From NCBI RefSeq assembly GCF_905115235.1, contig NC_051849.1, positions 44,381,017 to 44,445,016 of the forward strand: a stretch of 64,000 nucleotides of DNA, read 5' to 3'. Positions 11,620-21,604 of this stretch are shown here, piece after piece (within the stretch, counting starts at the first letter, position 1; every line of letters starts with the position of its first letter). This DNA is from Hermetia illucens (taxonomy: Eukaryota; Arthropoda; Insecta; Diptera; Stratiomyidae). Both the position numbers and the translations under genes were made by a program. The notes beneath the pieces were generated by a model. The model did no database searches. It was not told where the DNA came from and saw only the letters and a list, made by a program, of their open reading frames with translations.

Positions 11620-14600
11620 TCATTCATAGTATCGCAGTAGGAAGTTTTTTAAACGTTGTGGTAGTGGTAGGAGTCCAATTTGTGATCGATTTATCCGTGA
11701 TAGGATTGCATCACCGCAAGCATTTTGTAATGTTGTTACTGGAATCATAAGGAAGTAATTATTCGAATGGTACATTGCATTGTCTAGCAAGAAACCTACC
11801 TCCGTAAAGTTGAACGATTTTCACTTGCTTGGTCGTGCCGTAAACATCGACCACGGCATGGAGTGCTCCCTGTTTATAGGGAATATCACGAACGCACGGC
11901 CCTTGATCCTCGCCGTTTATGATGAAATGCATTTCAGCTAAATCGTGATTATGTGGCGTGGGAACGAACACAACTCCGATGCGAGAGCCCTTATCTGTTA
12001 GAAGAATCTCTGATCCTTCACCGTCATGGACAATAGGTTTCAGTGCGCTACGAGGTATCAACCCTCGAGAAGTTTTAACGTTGATACCATCACCTAAAAT
12101 AGTACCTGCAAGAAGAGATAGTATTTAGTTTATGTATTTAGGTTAGATTTTTGAAACTTTGAGGTAAATTATCCTGGCAGCGATAAATTTGTGACAACAG
12201 CATAGGATATTTCAGAGTTTATTGGAATTGAAATTTAAATTTGGAAAGCACTTTTGTTAACTTTCTTGATATTCCAATGTCAATTCCATATGCATGTCGT
12301 TGCTCATAGAAAGCATCCTTTTCGTTAGTAGTAACGTTTTGTTCTTGTTACAAATAATAGTTTTTGATATCTTTTTCTTCCACCCAATCCGCTCCTTTCC
12401 AACTGGCACATTTCATAATAAATTATTCTCACTGGTTTTGCTTATCGGCAAAAGTATTGGGTTAACACTACTCCAAGTATCTGTAACTTACGAAACTGCT
12501 CTTATTGCCTCCGAAGAGAACAATGATGACAAGGTTTTCGCGATGATTTTGACTTCACTGAATGAATAGTGGTTTTTCTTCTCCTAACCACCCTCTCAAA
12601 TTTTAACATTTAACTGGTGGAAAAGATTACAATAATAATTTGAATTTATCGTTAAAGTGGTAAGTGCAAACCTTGTGTACACCGGGATATGCTTTCGACC
12701 AGGTATATATTGGTGGACTACGCGACGGAGGACACTGTGGAATGGCTTAGGACTATAGTCCTTGAATTGCCAGGCTGGGAAGGCACAGAATTATCGACAT
12801 GTGCTGGAGATGATATAACAGGCGCACACATGGTGACAGTGTTTCTTCAGACAGAATCTTATGGGCCTACTAATTGCTCACAATGAACAATTAGGAGGCC
12901 TCATCCCCTGAGGAATTGGTTTTAAGAATTTGACTTTTGCCAAAAAGGCAGGGAAACCCCAGATTAAGATATCTACATGGTTTCCCTCCGTTAGAAAAAA
13001 CAAGTTGGGAAACCGGAAGCTGGACGCTCCAGATACGAAAGGTTTTGTGTATTTCTTAGTACGTAGCACGTAATATATGCATATATTATGTGAGAGTATC
13101 CACTTTCGGATGATATTGACAATCATAGGCTTGAATTTGCAAAGAAGCAACAACTTTGACGTATTACAACTTTGTTAGTAACAGTGCGATTTCCACCAAA
13201 CTTGGTAAGATTATGCTCTATATTATAGCCTACATGACTGCACTCGTGGTGCTAGGATGAACTTAAGGGGGGTTTTGCAGCCAATTACTAAAAATTATAA
13301 TAATATACTATTATTAACTTTATTTGAACAAATATCGGCATGAAAGGTATTTCGGAGCCCAGGCACCATATAGTGGCAGTCTCCTGATTTTTTTTAGATT
13401 TTTCGGTTGGGTGTTTCCGAAAATGGCTCCGCTAAAAAATGATCACTTTCGACCCTCGCAATCCCCACCTTTCTGACAAATGTCAAAACTTCGGAAAGTA
13501 CTACTATTTGATGAAAAAAAAAAATGTACACCCCCCCTTTTCTATGTGTGGCGACCCCTCCTTAAATTCGACGTAAAAAGATGTAACTCACTATATGCGT
13601 GAGCGTTCACAGTTCCCACCTTTCTACCATATTTGGTGTCAATCGCTATAACCGTCTCCGAGAAAAATGCATTTGACGGACAGACAGGCGTCGCGAATGT
13701 CATAGAACGTTACTAAACTGAGTGCAGTCTACAGAAGGACAGCACTGATGGTATGCTCTGCCTTCAGGACTGTCTCAGATGATGCAGCATTCTTGGCAGA
13801 TGAGATGGCGAACATATGCAATGTGAAGCCAATCTCTCCCTCATCGCGGACGAAGAAGACTGAGAGGTAGAGATCCATAAATAGATGGCAAGAGCGATGA
13901 GAGTGCTCGGGAAAGGTGTTGGTGGACTCACAGGCTCATTCCTGCCATCAAGGATTGGTTGGAAGGCGACACGGTGAGATTAATTATAATCTCACCCAGT
14001 TTCTCACAGGGCATGGAGGATATCGCCAATACCTGCACAGGTTTAATTTGGGGTTCTCACCCGACTGTTCAAATTGCGATGGAGTTTCAGAGGACCCAGA
14101 GCATGTATTCTTCCACTGTCCGAGATTTATGGAAGAAAGGCGGAATCTAGAGGAGACTCTAGGAGAGGTGCTGGTACCAGAAAATCTGGTGCCGAAAATG
14201 GTAGCACATCAAGAGAATTGGGATCCGGTTAACTCTATGATCGCATCTATCGAAACCAATCGGCGAAAGGTAGAGGAGAAAAAAAAGCGCGGTCACGTGC
14301 CCCGCGTATAGAAGAAAGGTGACTAAGCTAGAGTGAGCTGACTTCGCCCCGCGATGCAATACCTTATGGTGGTTCCGTGGGGCAGGGAGGGAGTCGAGGG
14401 TGGTTTTAGTGGGTAAAAATCCCACACGCTGGTGTGTCCAGACCAGTGTCTTTTGAAGATTTCCACTTCCTCAAAAAAAACCACAGACGAACAGACAGAC
14501 AGTAAACCGATTTTAACAAGGCTTTGCTTTACACAAAAGCAGTTTTAGCGGTTATGTGGCCATATTGCAGTTGCTCGCTCTGGGCGCTTCAACTGTTGCA

Positions 14601-15677
14601 AAAATGTCAAACAATTTAGATATTTGCAAGCGGTTGGCAAGCAAATTACGCCCTCTTTAGCTGGGTTTGCAACACAACACAACAGTATTGTAAATTAACA
14701 ATTATAATCGTTTATCACAAGACCTGTACTTAATGAAGTTACTAATTATTGTGATTTGTTAGTGAATTTAACTTTCGCATATTATTGATGACTTATTTAG
14801 AGTTTAAATTGCTAAAGATAATATAATGTCCCAGCATTCTCTGTTTTTCGACATGGAAGATCTTATCTTCCTGTGGCAGGTACTCTTTTTTGTTGTCTTT
14901 CGATATCGTCGTTTTTCTTTGGAGCATTCGGTTTTGGGACGGAGGACAATAGAAATCGTGACGAGTCAAGATGTAAGCACCACCAAAACTAACATTCAAA
15001 GCAAAAATTATACATAAAGATCCAGGTGATATGTTGGAAAATTATCGGCAGGTCGAGCTGTGTCCAATGGGAAGTGCAAGATATAGCTTTAAGAATTGAT
15101 CTCTCCAATTTGTATTGAAATATGTTGCAAATGTTGAGTGAGAATCCATAATATCAAATACGAGAGAAATTAGGTCGTACGTTGACCATTCGGTTCAAAT
15201 AAAATGAAAAAAATTGGCATTTGACAAGCACCAACTCGAATACTTACTACAACACAATTTACTGGTGCTACTGCGTCCTTTCGTCCCCTTGCTGCACCCA
15301 GGCGGCTGCGGTTCGCTATTCTGACTGCTATAATCTGGCGACGAATTCTTTACAAACTTTGTGATCGGATAAACCCAGCTCGTCCCCATATTTGTCAGAT
15401 CCGGCAGTGCAAATTGTGGAAGTCCATCCTTGGAATTCGCTACAGTAATCGGGTCCAGCAGCGTCAATCCCAGCCGCATGTGTCCGGACCAGCCGCGTTC
15501 GTTCTTTTCAATTTCCAGCAAAAATATCTCGCCGGGAAGCAGCGGTTTCTCTGAAAATGTGAGTGCATTTGCGAAACTTGCTTTGCGAAATGCAACAGTG
15601 TTTTCGTCGTACAGAATTATATTGACGCCGTGATACGGATGAAACCGTGACAGCATCTTGCGCGGACAAGCCGTCAT
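11620..15677 (-). CDS. NEURL2: Neuralized-like protein 2 (NHR domain + SOCS box)
   Basis: Adaptor subunit of an Elongin B/C-Cullin E3 ubiquitin ligase. Three exons: 15248..15677, 11800..12105, 11620..11738. Phases agree (1, 1) and the total is 855 bases, 284 residues, almost the length of human NEURL2 (285). Exon 1 begins [17 protein letters not shown] and carries the NHR domain start ([33 protein letters not shown]); exon 2 continues it ([23 protein letters not shown]-like [32 protein letters not shown]). Exon 3 supplies a SOCS box ([11 protein letters not shown], then [17 protein letters not shown]). The frame of exon 2 reads through the GTAGGT donor to a stop at 11759, which hides the last exon. 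A GTG-initiated extension to 15719 is unlikely. The 3.1 kb intron 1 holds LINE and X repeats. Starts about 300 bases from CHCHD1, head to head. Confidence 0.9.
12640..12900 (+). mobile_element. Possible LINE ORF1 fragment (DUF4780-like)
   Basis: Open frame 12689..12886 ([25 protein letters not shown]) resembles the small domain found in ORF1 of some insect LINEs with RNase H. It sits in NEURL2 intron 1, antisense to that gene. Recognition is by eye and weak. Confidence 0.35.
13001..14545 (-). mobile_element. Family X repeat, split by an R1-type LINE
   Basis: Starts CAAGTTGGGAAACCGGAAGC after a run of A, and carries the X interior (ATATATGCATATATTA, TTCGGTTGGGTGTTTCCGA, CCACCTTTCTACCATATTTGG) to GACGGACAGACAGG at about 13688. 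The terminal part, ACAGACGAACAGACAGACAG then AAACCGATTTTAACAAGGC, resumes at 14483 after the LINE. Lies in NEURL2 intron 1. Confidence 0.8.
13689..14482 (+). mobile_element. R1-clade LINE, 5'-truncated, inserted in the X microsatellite
   Basis: Frame 13916..14311 reads [20 protein letters not shown], then a CCHC knuckle ([18 protein letters not shown]) and RNLEETLG, typical of the R1 group C terminus. The upstream part ([18 protein letters not shown]) continues it after a frameshift. The copy ends with a short poly-A tail exactly at the ACAG repeat of the X element. A second copy at 49640 ends at the same X motif. Confidence 0.8.
14550..15245. other. Intron sequence without recognised features
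   Basis: Part of NEURL2 intron 1 between the X copy and exon 1. AT-rich; no coding or repeat match seen. Confidence 0.4.
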
Positions 15678-15980
15678 ACTCCTGCAATTCAATATTCCGT
15701 TACTATTTGCCACAGACACTACACACTACGGAAACTACACAAAATCCCCAGCTCTGAACAGCAAAATAAATTCGCGATATTTATTTCTGCGCTTGACAAG
15801 CATCAACGAAGCGACGAATCCAACTGTGCGGATCGGAGCAGATGATTGTCAAGATCTGCATTACCGTCGTCGTCTGAAATTGTATCAGATGTGTTGTCAC
15901 TTTGACAGTCCACCTGCCTCATAACCTTGTTATCCTTGAGTGGTGCTGCGGGTCTATTGTAAATAAGAGGATACTTCAGG
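15678..15980. promoter_or_regulatory. Probable bidirectional promoter NEURL2 / CHCHD1
   Basis: Only 303 bases separate the two divergent start codons, so untranslated leaders and both promoters must be here or in short leader introns. No TATA box in a convincing place. TTGCAG just upstream of the NEURL2 ATG and CTTCAGG just before the CHCHD1 ATG could be leader splice acceptors, which would move the promoters. Confidence 0.35.
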
Positions 15981-16337
15981 ATGAGGTTCGCTTCGGCACT
16001 TTTGGCGAACGCTCGGGCCCCTCAAAGAGAGAGCATCGTGCCATTTCAAGAAATTCTTCCGTTGCGACTGAAAAACCGAGTGAGTGGCAAGGCGGATTCC
16101 CAGACCGAAGTCGCATGTCTGCAGGAAATGACTATTTTGTTCACCTGTCTTAAGGAGAATGACTTCCAGGAGTCGCTGTGCAGCAAGGAAGTGCAGACGT
16201 TCAACAAATGCTACAAGACTTTTATGGATACAAGCTTCCAAGCCAAGAAGGTAGACAGCCAAGGAGCCGTGAAGCCGGGCAAGGACCTGAACTATAAGCA
16301 ACTGAATAAGTACATGAGGAGATATCCTAATCCATAA
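15981..16337 (+). CDS. CHCHD1: CHCHD1 / mitochondrial small ribosomal subunit protein mS37
   Basis: 118 residues, the same length as human CHCHD1, in a single exon. The diagnostic twin CX9C motifs are present: CLQEMTILFTC and CSKEVQTFNKC, separated by ten residues, which form the two-disulphide helical hairpin imported through the Mia40 route. The basic N terminus (MRFASALLANARAPQ... LPLRLKNRV) and the end LNKYMRRYPNP match the family's KLNKLLQRFPN end. It is part of the 28S mitochondrial ribosomal subunit. AATAAA follows 36 bases after the stop. Divergent from NEURL2, sharing the short interval between them. The start is the first ATG in frame with good length agreement. Confidence 0.92.
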   Translation: MRFASALLANARAPQRESIVPFQEILPLRLKNRVSGKADSQTEVACLQEMTILFTCLKENDFQESLCSKEVQTFNKCYKTFMDTSFQAKKVDSQGAVKPGKDLNYKQLNKYMRRYPNP

Positions 16338-16373
16338 ATCGAATTGTTTCTAGTGCGTAACTTAGTTGGATGT

Positions 16374-16379
16374 AATAAA
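16374..16379 (+). terminator. Polyadenylation signal AATAAA of CHCHD1
   Basis: Canonical hexamer 36 bases downstream of the CHCHD1 stop; the transcript should end before the LINE that begins near 16425. Confidence 0.7.
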
Positions 16380-16424
16380 CGTGAAAAGTAGAAGTTAAAA
16401 CTGATTATTTCAAATTTGTGACTG

Positions 16425-18300
16425 GAATCTGGCATGCAAATGCAAGTCTACAGGTCCAGATGGCATTATTCTTGCGTTAGTAACAGAGGCAATGGATGCC
16501 TTGGCTCTACATATTCGGAATATACATCGCGCATGCCTAGCACACGCTTATATTCCAATTAGCTGGCGTGATGTGAAGGTGTTATTCATTTCCAAACCAG
16601 GGAACCCACCTACGCAGACGCAAAAAGCTTGCGACCGATCAGTTTAACGTCTTTTCTACTAAAAGGACTTGAAAGACTGGTAGATCGGTTCATAAGGGAT
16701 ACACACATCCCTAAGTGGCCACTTCACCATAGACAACACGCCTACCAGAAAGGCAAATCCACGGAGACAGCACTCCATGAACTTACGGCAATAATTGAAA
16801 AGGCGACGTCCGAAAAAGAATACGCCTTAGGCGCACATCTCGGTCAGCCAGAAGTCTATTGAAGCAGGATGTCTTAGGGGCTGCCCACAGGGAGGGGTTG
16901 GATACTGCTGTGGCTCCTGGAGGACAAAAAAGTTTTCGCGCAAGCATTTGCGGACGACCTAGCCGTAATAATTACCGGCAATTTTGCGGACACAGTATGT
17001 GACCGCTTGAAAGTAAATCTGCATGAAATCCACAGTTGGTGCCTCCGCAATGGACTCACGGTGAACGCTAGGAAGACTGGACTAGTTATGTTCACTAGGA
17101 ACGTCAAGTGGAGCAGCTATACGCTACCCACTTTAGCAGGGTCGGAAATCCAGCTGGCATAAACAGGCAAGTATTTACTAGTACATTTCGACTTCAAGTT
17201 AACGTGGAAGCACCATATCCAGGAACAATATTGGAAATTCTGCAGGTTACTCTGGTGGTGTAGCAATGCGATAGGTAAGATCTGGGGACTTTCACCAAAG
17301 CGGATACAGTGGATGTATATATTCACAATAAAACCCATTTTGATGTATGCTTGCATCATCTGGTGGCCGAGACTGAACTTTGCTAACAGCAGGAAGCTGC
17401 TAAAGCAGATTCAAAAGCTTAGTTGCCTAAGTATTACTGAAGGAATGAGTACTACGCCGACTGTGGCACTTGAATAGGATAGCTTACCCCCCATTCACTT
17501 CGAGGTGAAACGGAAAGCAGCCAATGACACAAAGGCGGCCAATCACACGGTCATGCACCTATCTGGAAATTCCTTGACAAAGATCCGGTAGCTCTGATGC
17601 CGACCGATAATATGGTTTCTAGATTCGTCTTTGAAAAGACATACACTGTCGTAATCACCGAAAGAGAAGAATAGTCAACAAATGGCCATGAATCTTTTCA
17701 GATTACAGACTAAATAATCCTCACCTACGGGTCAGTCATGGAGGGCGAATCAGGCGCAGGGGTGCAATCGGGTAACCCGATTGTAGACTGGCCCCACAAT
17801 GGAACCAGCTTTTGGAAGTCAAGTCTACTCTGAAGGGCGAAATTGTAAGGATTCACCCAGCCGAGTGGAGAAATTTGGACTGTTGCCGGCAGGCGAAAAT
17901 CCTTGTGAAAGAGCCTAGGTCACTAGAGAGGCATTTTTGTTGTCACTTAAGAAGTGAAAACCCTAGTAGGGCTTTTAACGGGGCACCGCTCCTTAAACTA
18001 CCATATGGAAAAGTTTGGGGTAGTGGATTCGGCTATGTGCAGTCAATGTGAGAAGAAGGAGGAGTTGGCCCTGTTCTTTTTTATGCAGCTGCTCGGCCTT
18101 CTCAGAGCTCAGAGGAAGACACCTTGGCAAGGTTTTCTTCAATGAAGAATCTGCACACTCTGCCTCTAGAGAATGTTCTCAGATTGGCTAAAGCCTGCGA
18201 ACGCCGTAGGCGGGAAGCCATTGAATAGGCGGGGTAGTACAATAGGCCTAACAATGACCTGAGTGCTCGAAGCTGGGGCTCCAACAGCAAACTGAACTAA
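16425..18300 (+). mobile_element. LINE family E, RNase H-bearing (I/LOA group), decayed
   Basis: RT block pieces in order: STGPDGI (16460), RPISLTSFLLKGLERLVDR (frame 16629), HAYQKGKSTETALHEL, QAFADDLAV with a replaced Y (16930-16965), GLTVNARKTGLVMFT, FKLTWKHHIQ, then MYACIIWWPR. An RNase H start, DGSVMEGESGAGV-like, lies near 17740, and the end has LVGLLTGHRSLNYHMEKFGV with a CSQC knuckle (near 17950). Many frame breaks and internal deletions. Its 3' end runs straight into a family X copy at about 18306. Confidence 0.8.
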
Positions 18301-18305
18301 CTAAA

Positions 18306-20633
18306 CTACTTTAAGAACCCGTTCTCAGAAATTACCCAATCCAAATATCTGGAAAGAAATATGGGGGTCCATGCATATGGCATCTCAGAAATTGAATGGG
18401 GACCCTTCTTAACTTTATCCTAGAATCATCAACGTTTTCGGTAATATAGGCTATACCATGGAGCATAATGCTACCAAGTTTGGTGGAACTTGTAATATTA
18501 ATAACAGAGATATAATAGGTCAAAGTTGCCACTTTTGTGCAAATTTCTTGCATTCTAAGACTTTGAATGGCAGTATCATACTAAAGTGAATGGTTTGACG
18601 AACGAATAGCATAAACATTACGAGCTTATTTTATGGCCGCATTCGACCATATATTTAGCCACCCTAGGTTTTGTAGGTTTTCGGGAGTACTTGACAGCCA
18701 ACTCTGCCTCCTTCGTATGTTCCCTAAATTTGGTAGTTACTAGTCTTTTCGTTTGTCCGATATACACCTTTGGACATCTCTCATCATCTCCTCTACCGTT
18801 TTCCGGTCCTTTTCCCTAGCCAGCTGGGATTTTAGCTGGTAGATACGACTTGATCCTACCATGTATGTCGAACCTTTTCAATGTGTGCTTTATATGCTCG
18901 GACAGATTTGAGGAGGTGACATTTGATATTTTTAGAGCGGTAGAGGTTGTTTGTTGGGTGTACAGTATAGAGAGATTACTACGTCCAAACCTCCGTGCGT
19001 GTCCCCTGATCATCGTATCTATGGTGGTGCTGGTGTACCCGTTCTTCCTTGCAGTGTCCATAATGTAGAGTTTTTCGCTCCGGTAGTCTTCCTCTGTGAG
19101 TGGAATTGTTAGGAGGCGATGGATCATCGTGCCATAAGCTGCCATTTTATGCTGGTAGCTATGAAACGCAGTGACCGCTGGTGGGTTTTCTGAAAATAGA
19201 AAAAGAAAATTGTCCGTTTTGACGTTTGATTAATATATCTAAGAAAGGCAATTGGTTGTTAACTTCAATCTCATCAGTGAAAGTTATTTTAGGGTGTAGC
19301 GTGTTGAGTTTATCCAACATATTTTGGATACTTGTGTCCGCGATCACTGTCAAAATGTCATCCACGTACCCTAACCATATATTTGGCAATAATCCATCCT
19401 GCTCCATTTTCTCCTCCAGTGATGCCATAAAGATTTCACTTAGGAGTGGGGAGAGAGGATTGCCCATCGCTACACCCGAGGTTGTCTTGAAGTATTTTCC
19501 CCTGAATATGAAATAATTTTCATTCATGCAGAGGCAAGCCAACCTCGCATATTGTTTAGCCTTTCTCCTCCATTCTGGTGTCGAACCAAACCGTAGTAGC
19601 CACTCTTGAAATTTTGTTATTGCCTCTTTTACAGGCCTACTGGGAATTAGAGCTTTGACATCAAATGAAACTAGGCGTTCATTATCCGCCAAAGCCTCCA
19701 ATACACTCAATCTTTCAGTCAATTCTTTCGAATTTTTGACAGATTGTTTCCCGTTGATAGACCCAATTTTTGGCATTCCTCAACCAACCACTTCGCAATG
19801 TTGTAAGTAGGGTAGTTAGAATCTGCAATAATATCCCTCAACTCATTGCCTGATTTGTGTATTTTTGGTTGGCATCTAATTCTGGGTAAAGAGGGGTTTG
19901 GCATCCACAGCCGGGCTGGGTTATCAACCACTAGAGAGCATTCTTTTAGGGCCTTCTCTACTCGTTTTATGGATCCTGGTAGTGGGTCATTCCTCAATTC
20001 AAAGTAGTTTCCTCCAGTCAACTTTTCCATTGCTAGGTTGTCGTAATGTTGCTTATCCATAATTACAATCGCATTACCTTTGTCCGCTTTTAGGTAGTAT
20101 ACAGGCTTCTTCTGCAGTTCTCGTACCATATTGGTTTCCCGCTGATTAGTAGACTTTTGAATCTTAGTTTGGTAAGCGATGGCTTTTGATAGTTCGTGCC
20201 GGATTTCCTTCTTCGCTTCGTTGCCTATGAATTTTATGGCTCCTTCCACATCTACAACGTGTTCAAATAGCAGATCACGGCGTAGTTCCAGCCCTTGTTT
20301 AGGAGATCCATTTCCTCATTGCTGAAACTAATAGATGATTTATTAATAACTTGATTAGGAATAGCACTTACCGTTTGTTTTTCCTGTCTAGAGCGCGGCG
20401 AGTTCTTTATCATTAGGTTGAGCTTGTTCCTTAGCAATGTCCGTTTGCGTTCCTTTTCACATTCGTAACCCCGGTGAATTTTGAAGAAGGTAGATTCCGC
20501 ACAGTTTTCTGTTGCAGCTATAATAATTACGAGCTAGGTACAAATGGGACAAATGCCCACTTAAATATGCTTATATAAGAAATACACAAAACATTTCGTA
20601 CTTGAAGCGCTTAACTTCCGGTTTCCCGTCTTG
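18306..20633 (+). mobile_element. Family X repeat split by a Penelope-like element
   Basis: Left part 18306..18626 has the X interior (TTCTCAGAAATTACCCAATCC, GCTACCAAGTTTGGTGG, AATAGGTCAAAGTTGCC); right part 20526..20633 has the X end (GGTACAAATGGGACAAATGC, TTCCGGTTTCCCGTCTTG followed by T). The two halves join without loss when the Penelope element and one copy of its ATTACGAGCT duplication are removed. The X 5' part is missing next to LINE E. Confidence 0.75.
18627..20525 (-). mobile_element. Penelope-like retroelement (PLE), near-complete coding part
   Basis: Flanked by a 10-bp duplication ATTACGAGCT (18617..18626 and 20526..20535). On the minus strand frames in order give an N-terminal piece (LLNKGWNYAV), LKADKGNAIVIMDKQHYD, RCQPKIHKSG, LVSFDVKALIPSRPV, TSGVAMGNPLSPLLSEIFM, the YVDD box (LGYVDDILTVIAD), LPFLDILI, then MIHRLLTIPL and a degraded GIY-YIG endonuclease (KVYIGQTK-like pieces at 18640-18815). 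This is the RT plus GIY-YIG layout of Penelope elements. Broken into at least four frames, so inactive, but long frames of 176-205 codons suggest moderate age. Confidence 0.88.
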
Positions 20634-20639
20634 TTATAA

Positions 20640-21064
20640 ATCTCATTTGAGTTTTTCCAAGAGTAACTTTCTATGTTGGTTGACACTGCATGAGACGCTG
20701 GATGGTGGGTGCAAGGGAAAAAAGAAAGGTCAAGTCATAATATTCCAAGTATTTGGGCGGAGTGAGCCCGAGAAATGAATCCGATTAGATAATTCCAGGA
20801 GAAGTGCCGCCGAAGCAGTCTTTTTGCAACAAAGGTTCGCGGGAAGCGAAGAATCTGATCAAACTCATTCATTAGGTGGAAAATCTTCGTTCCGTTACTT
20901 CTCTAAGTAAGCTTGCTCCGGGTGGGAACAAGAGGTCCAAAGGAAACAATAAAACTGTTCTTACATTTGAATTGATGAAGATTTTAGGACCGGGTTGAAT
21001 AGTTCTAAGTAAAAATGATCAATGGACGCATAAAACGAAAGTGTAAAAAAATAGCGCCTTTTGT
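20640..21064. other. Intergenic, no recognised feature
   Basis: Between the X copy and the tRNA gene. No frame or repeat recognised. Confidence 0.4.
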
Positions 21065-21065
21065 C

Positions 21066-21070
21066 AAAAA
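21066..21070 (-). terminator. RNA polymerase III terminator of tRNA-Thr
   Basis: TTTTT on the minus strand, 14 bases beyond the tRNA 3' end: the normal stop signal for a tRNA gene. Confidence 0.75.
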
Positions 21071-21084
21071 GAAGCCGTCGCACT

Positions 21085-21155
21085 GCCTCCTGTGAGGATT
21101 GAACTCACGACCCCTGGTTTACAAGACCAGTGCTCTGCCACTGAGCTAAAGAGGC
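21085..21155 (-). tRNA. tRNA-Thr (anticodon UGU)
   Basis: 71 bases fold as a full cloverleaf: acceptor GCCTCTT / AGGAGGC (one G-U pair), D arm starting GCTCAGTGGCAGAGC, anticodon stem CTGGT / ACCAG with loop CTTGTAA, T arm GTGAG-TTCAATC-CTCAC. Anticodon TGT reads ACA. No intron, CCA not encoded. Internal A box (TAGCTCAGTGG) and B box (AGTTCAATCCT) are intact and a T5 terminator follows, so it looks functional. Confidence 0.96.
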
Positions 21156-21604
21156 GCACGTCTACTCCGATTTCCAGTTATTATAAAAATATGTGTTCTC
21201 CCGACTAAAATTCATTTTCCCCTTCCAGTCTGACGTCACTCATCCCAAAATGTCAATTCTTCGATTCACATCTTTGGTCTGACATTCGCCTCCATTGCGA
21301 GCACTTGTTATCGCCGGACGCTCTTGAGCGCTGTGTGCTCGTACGTTTACGTCGATTTTCTGCATTTGTGAAATTCTTCCCCGTCAGCAGGTCGTCAGCG
21401 TTTGTGTTGTTACGAATCGCTCTAGAGCTTGGGCTCGCTGGATTAGGGAATTGGTCCCGATTGTCGCGCATCAACTTCTATTTCGGTAGTGCCTAGTCGG
21501 TCTGGGTGGATTCGTCTTTGGTCCGGGAACCCTTCAAAGTCGCTACTTTGGCTGCAATCCAGGAATCTCACAAGTGGGGAGACAGTCTAAGATCCAAGCG
21601 TCTG

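Noticed and set aside
11388-11750. 120-codon plus-strand frame, hydrophobic
   Set aside because: It is antisense to the NEURL2 SOCS exon and 3'UTR, low complexity, and matches no family.
21506-21604. Upstream extension of IBTK exon 1
   Set aside because: In frame but without ATG; the first ATG at 21605 gives a protein start like other IBTK proteins.
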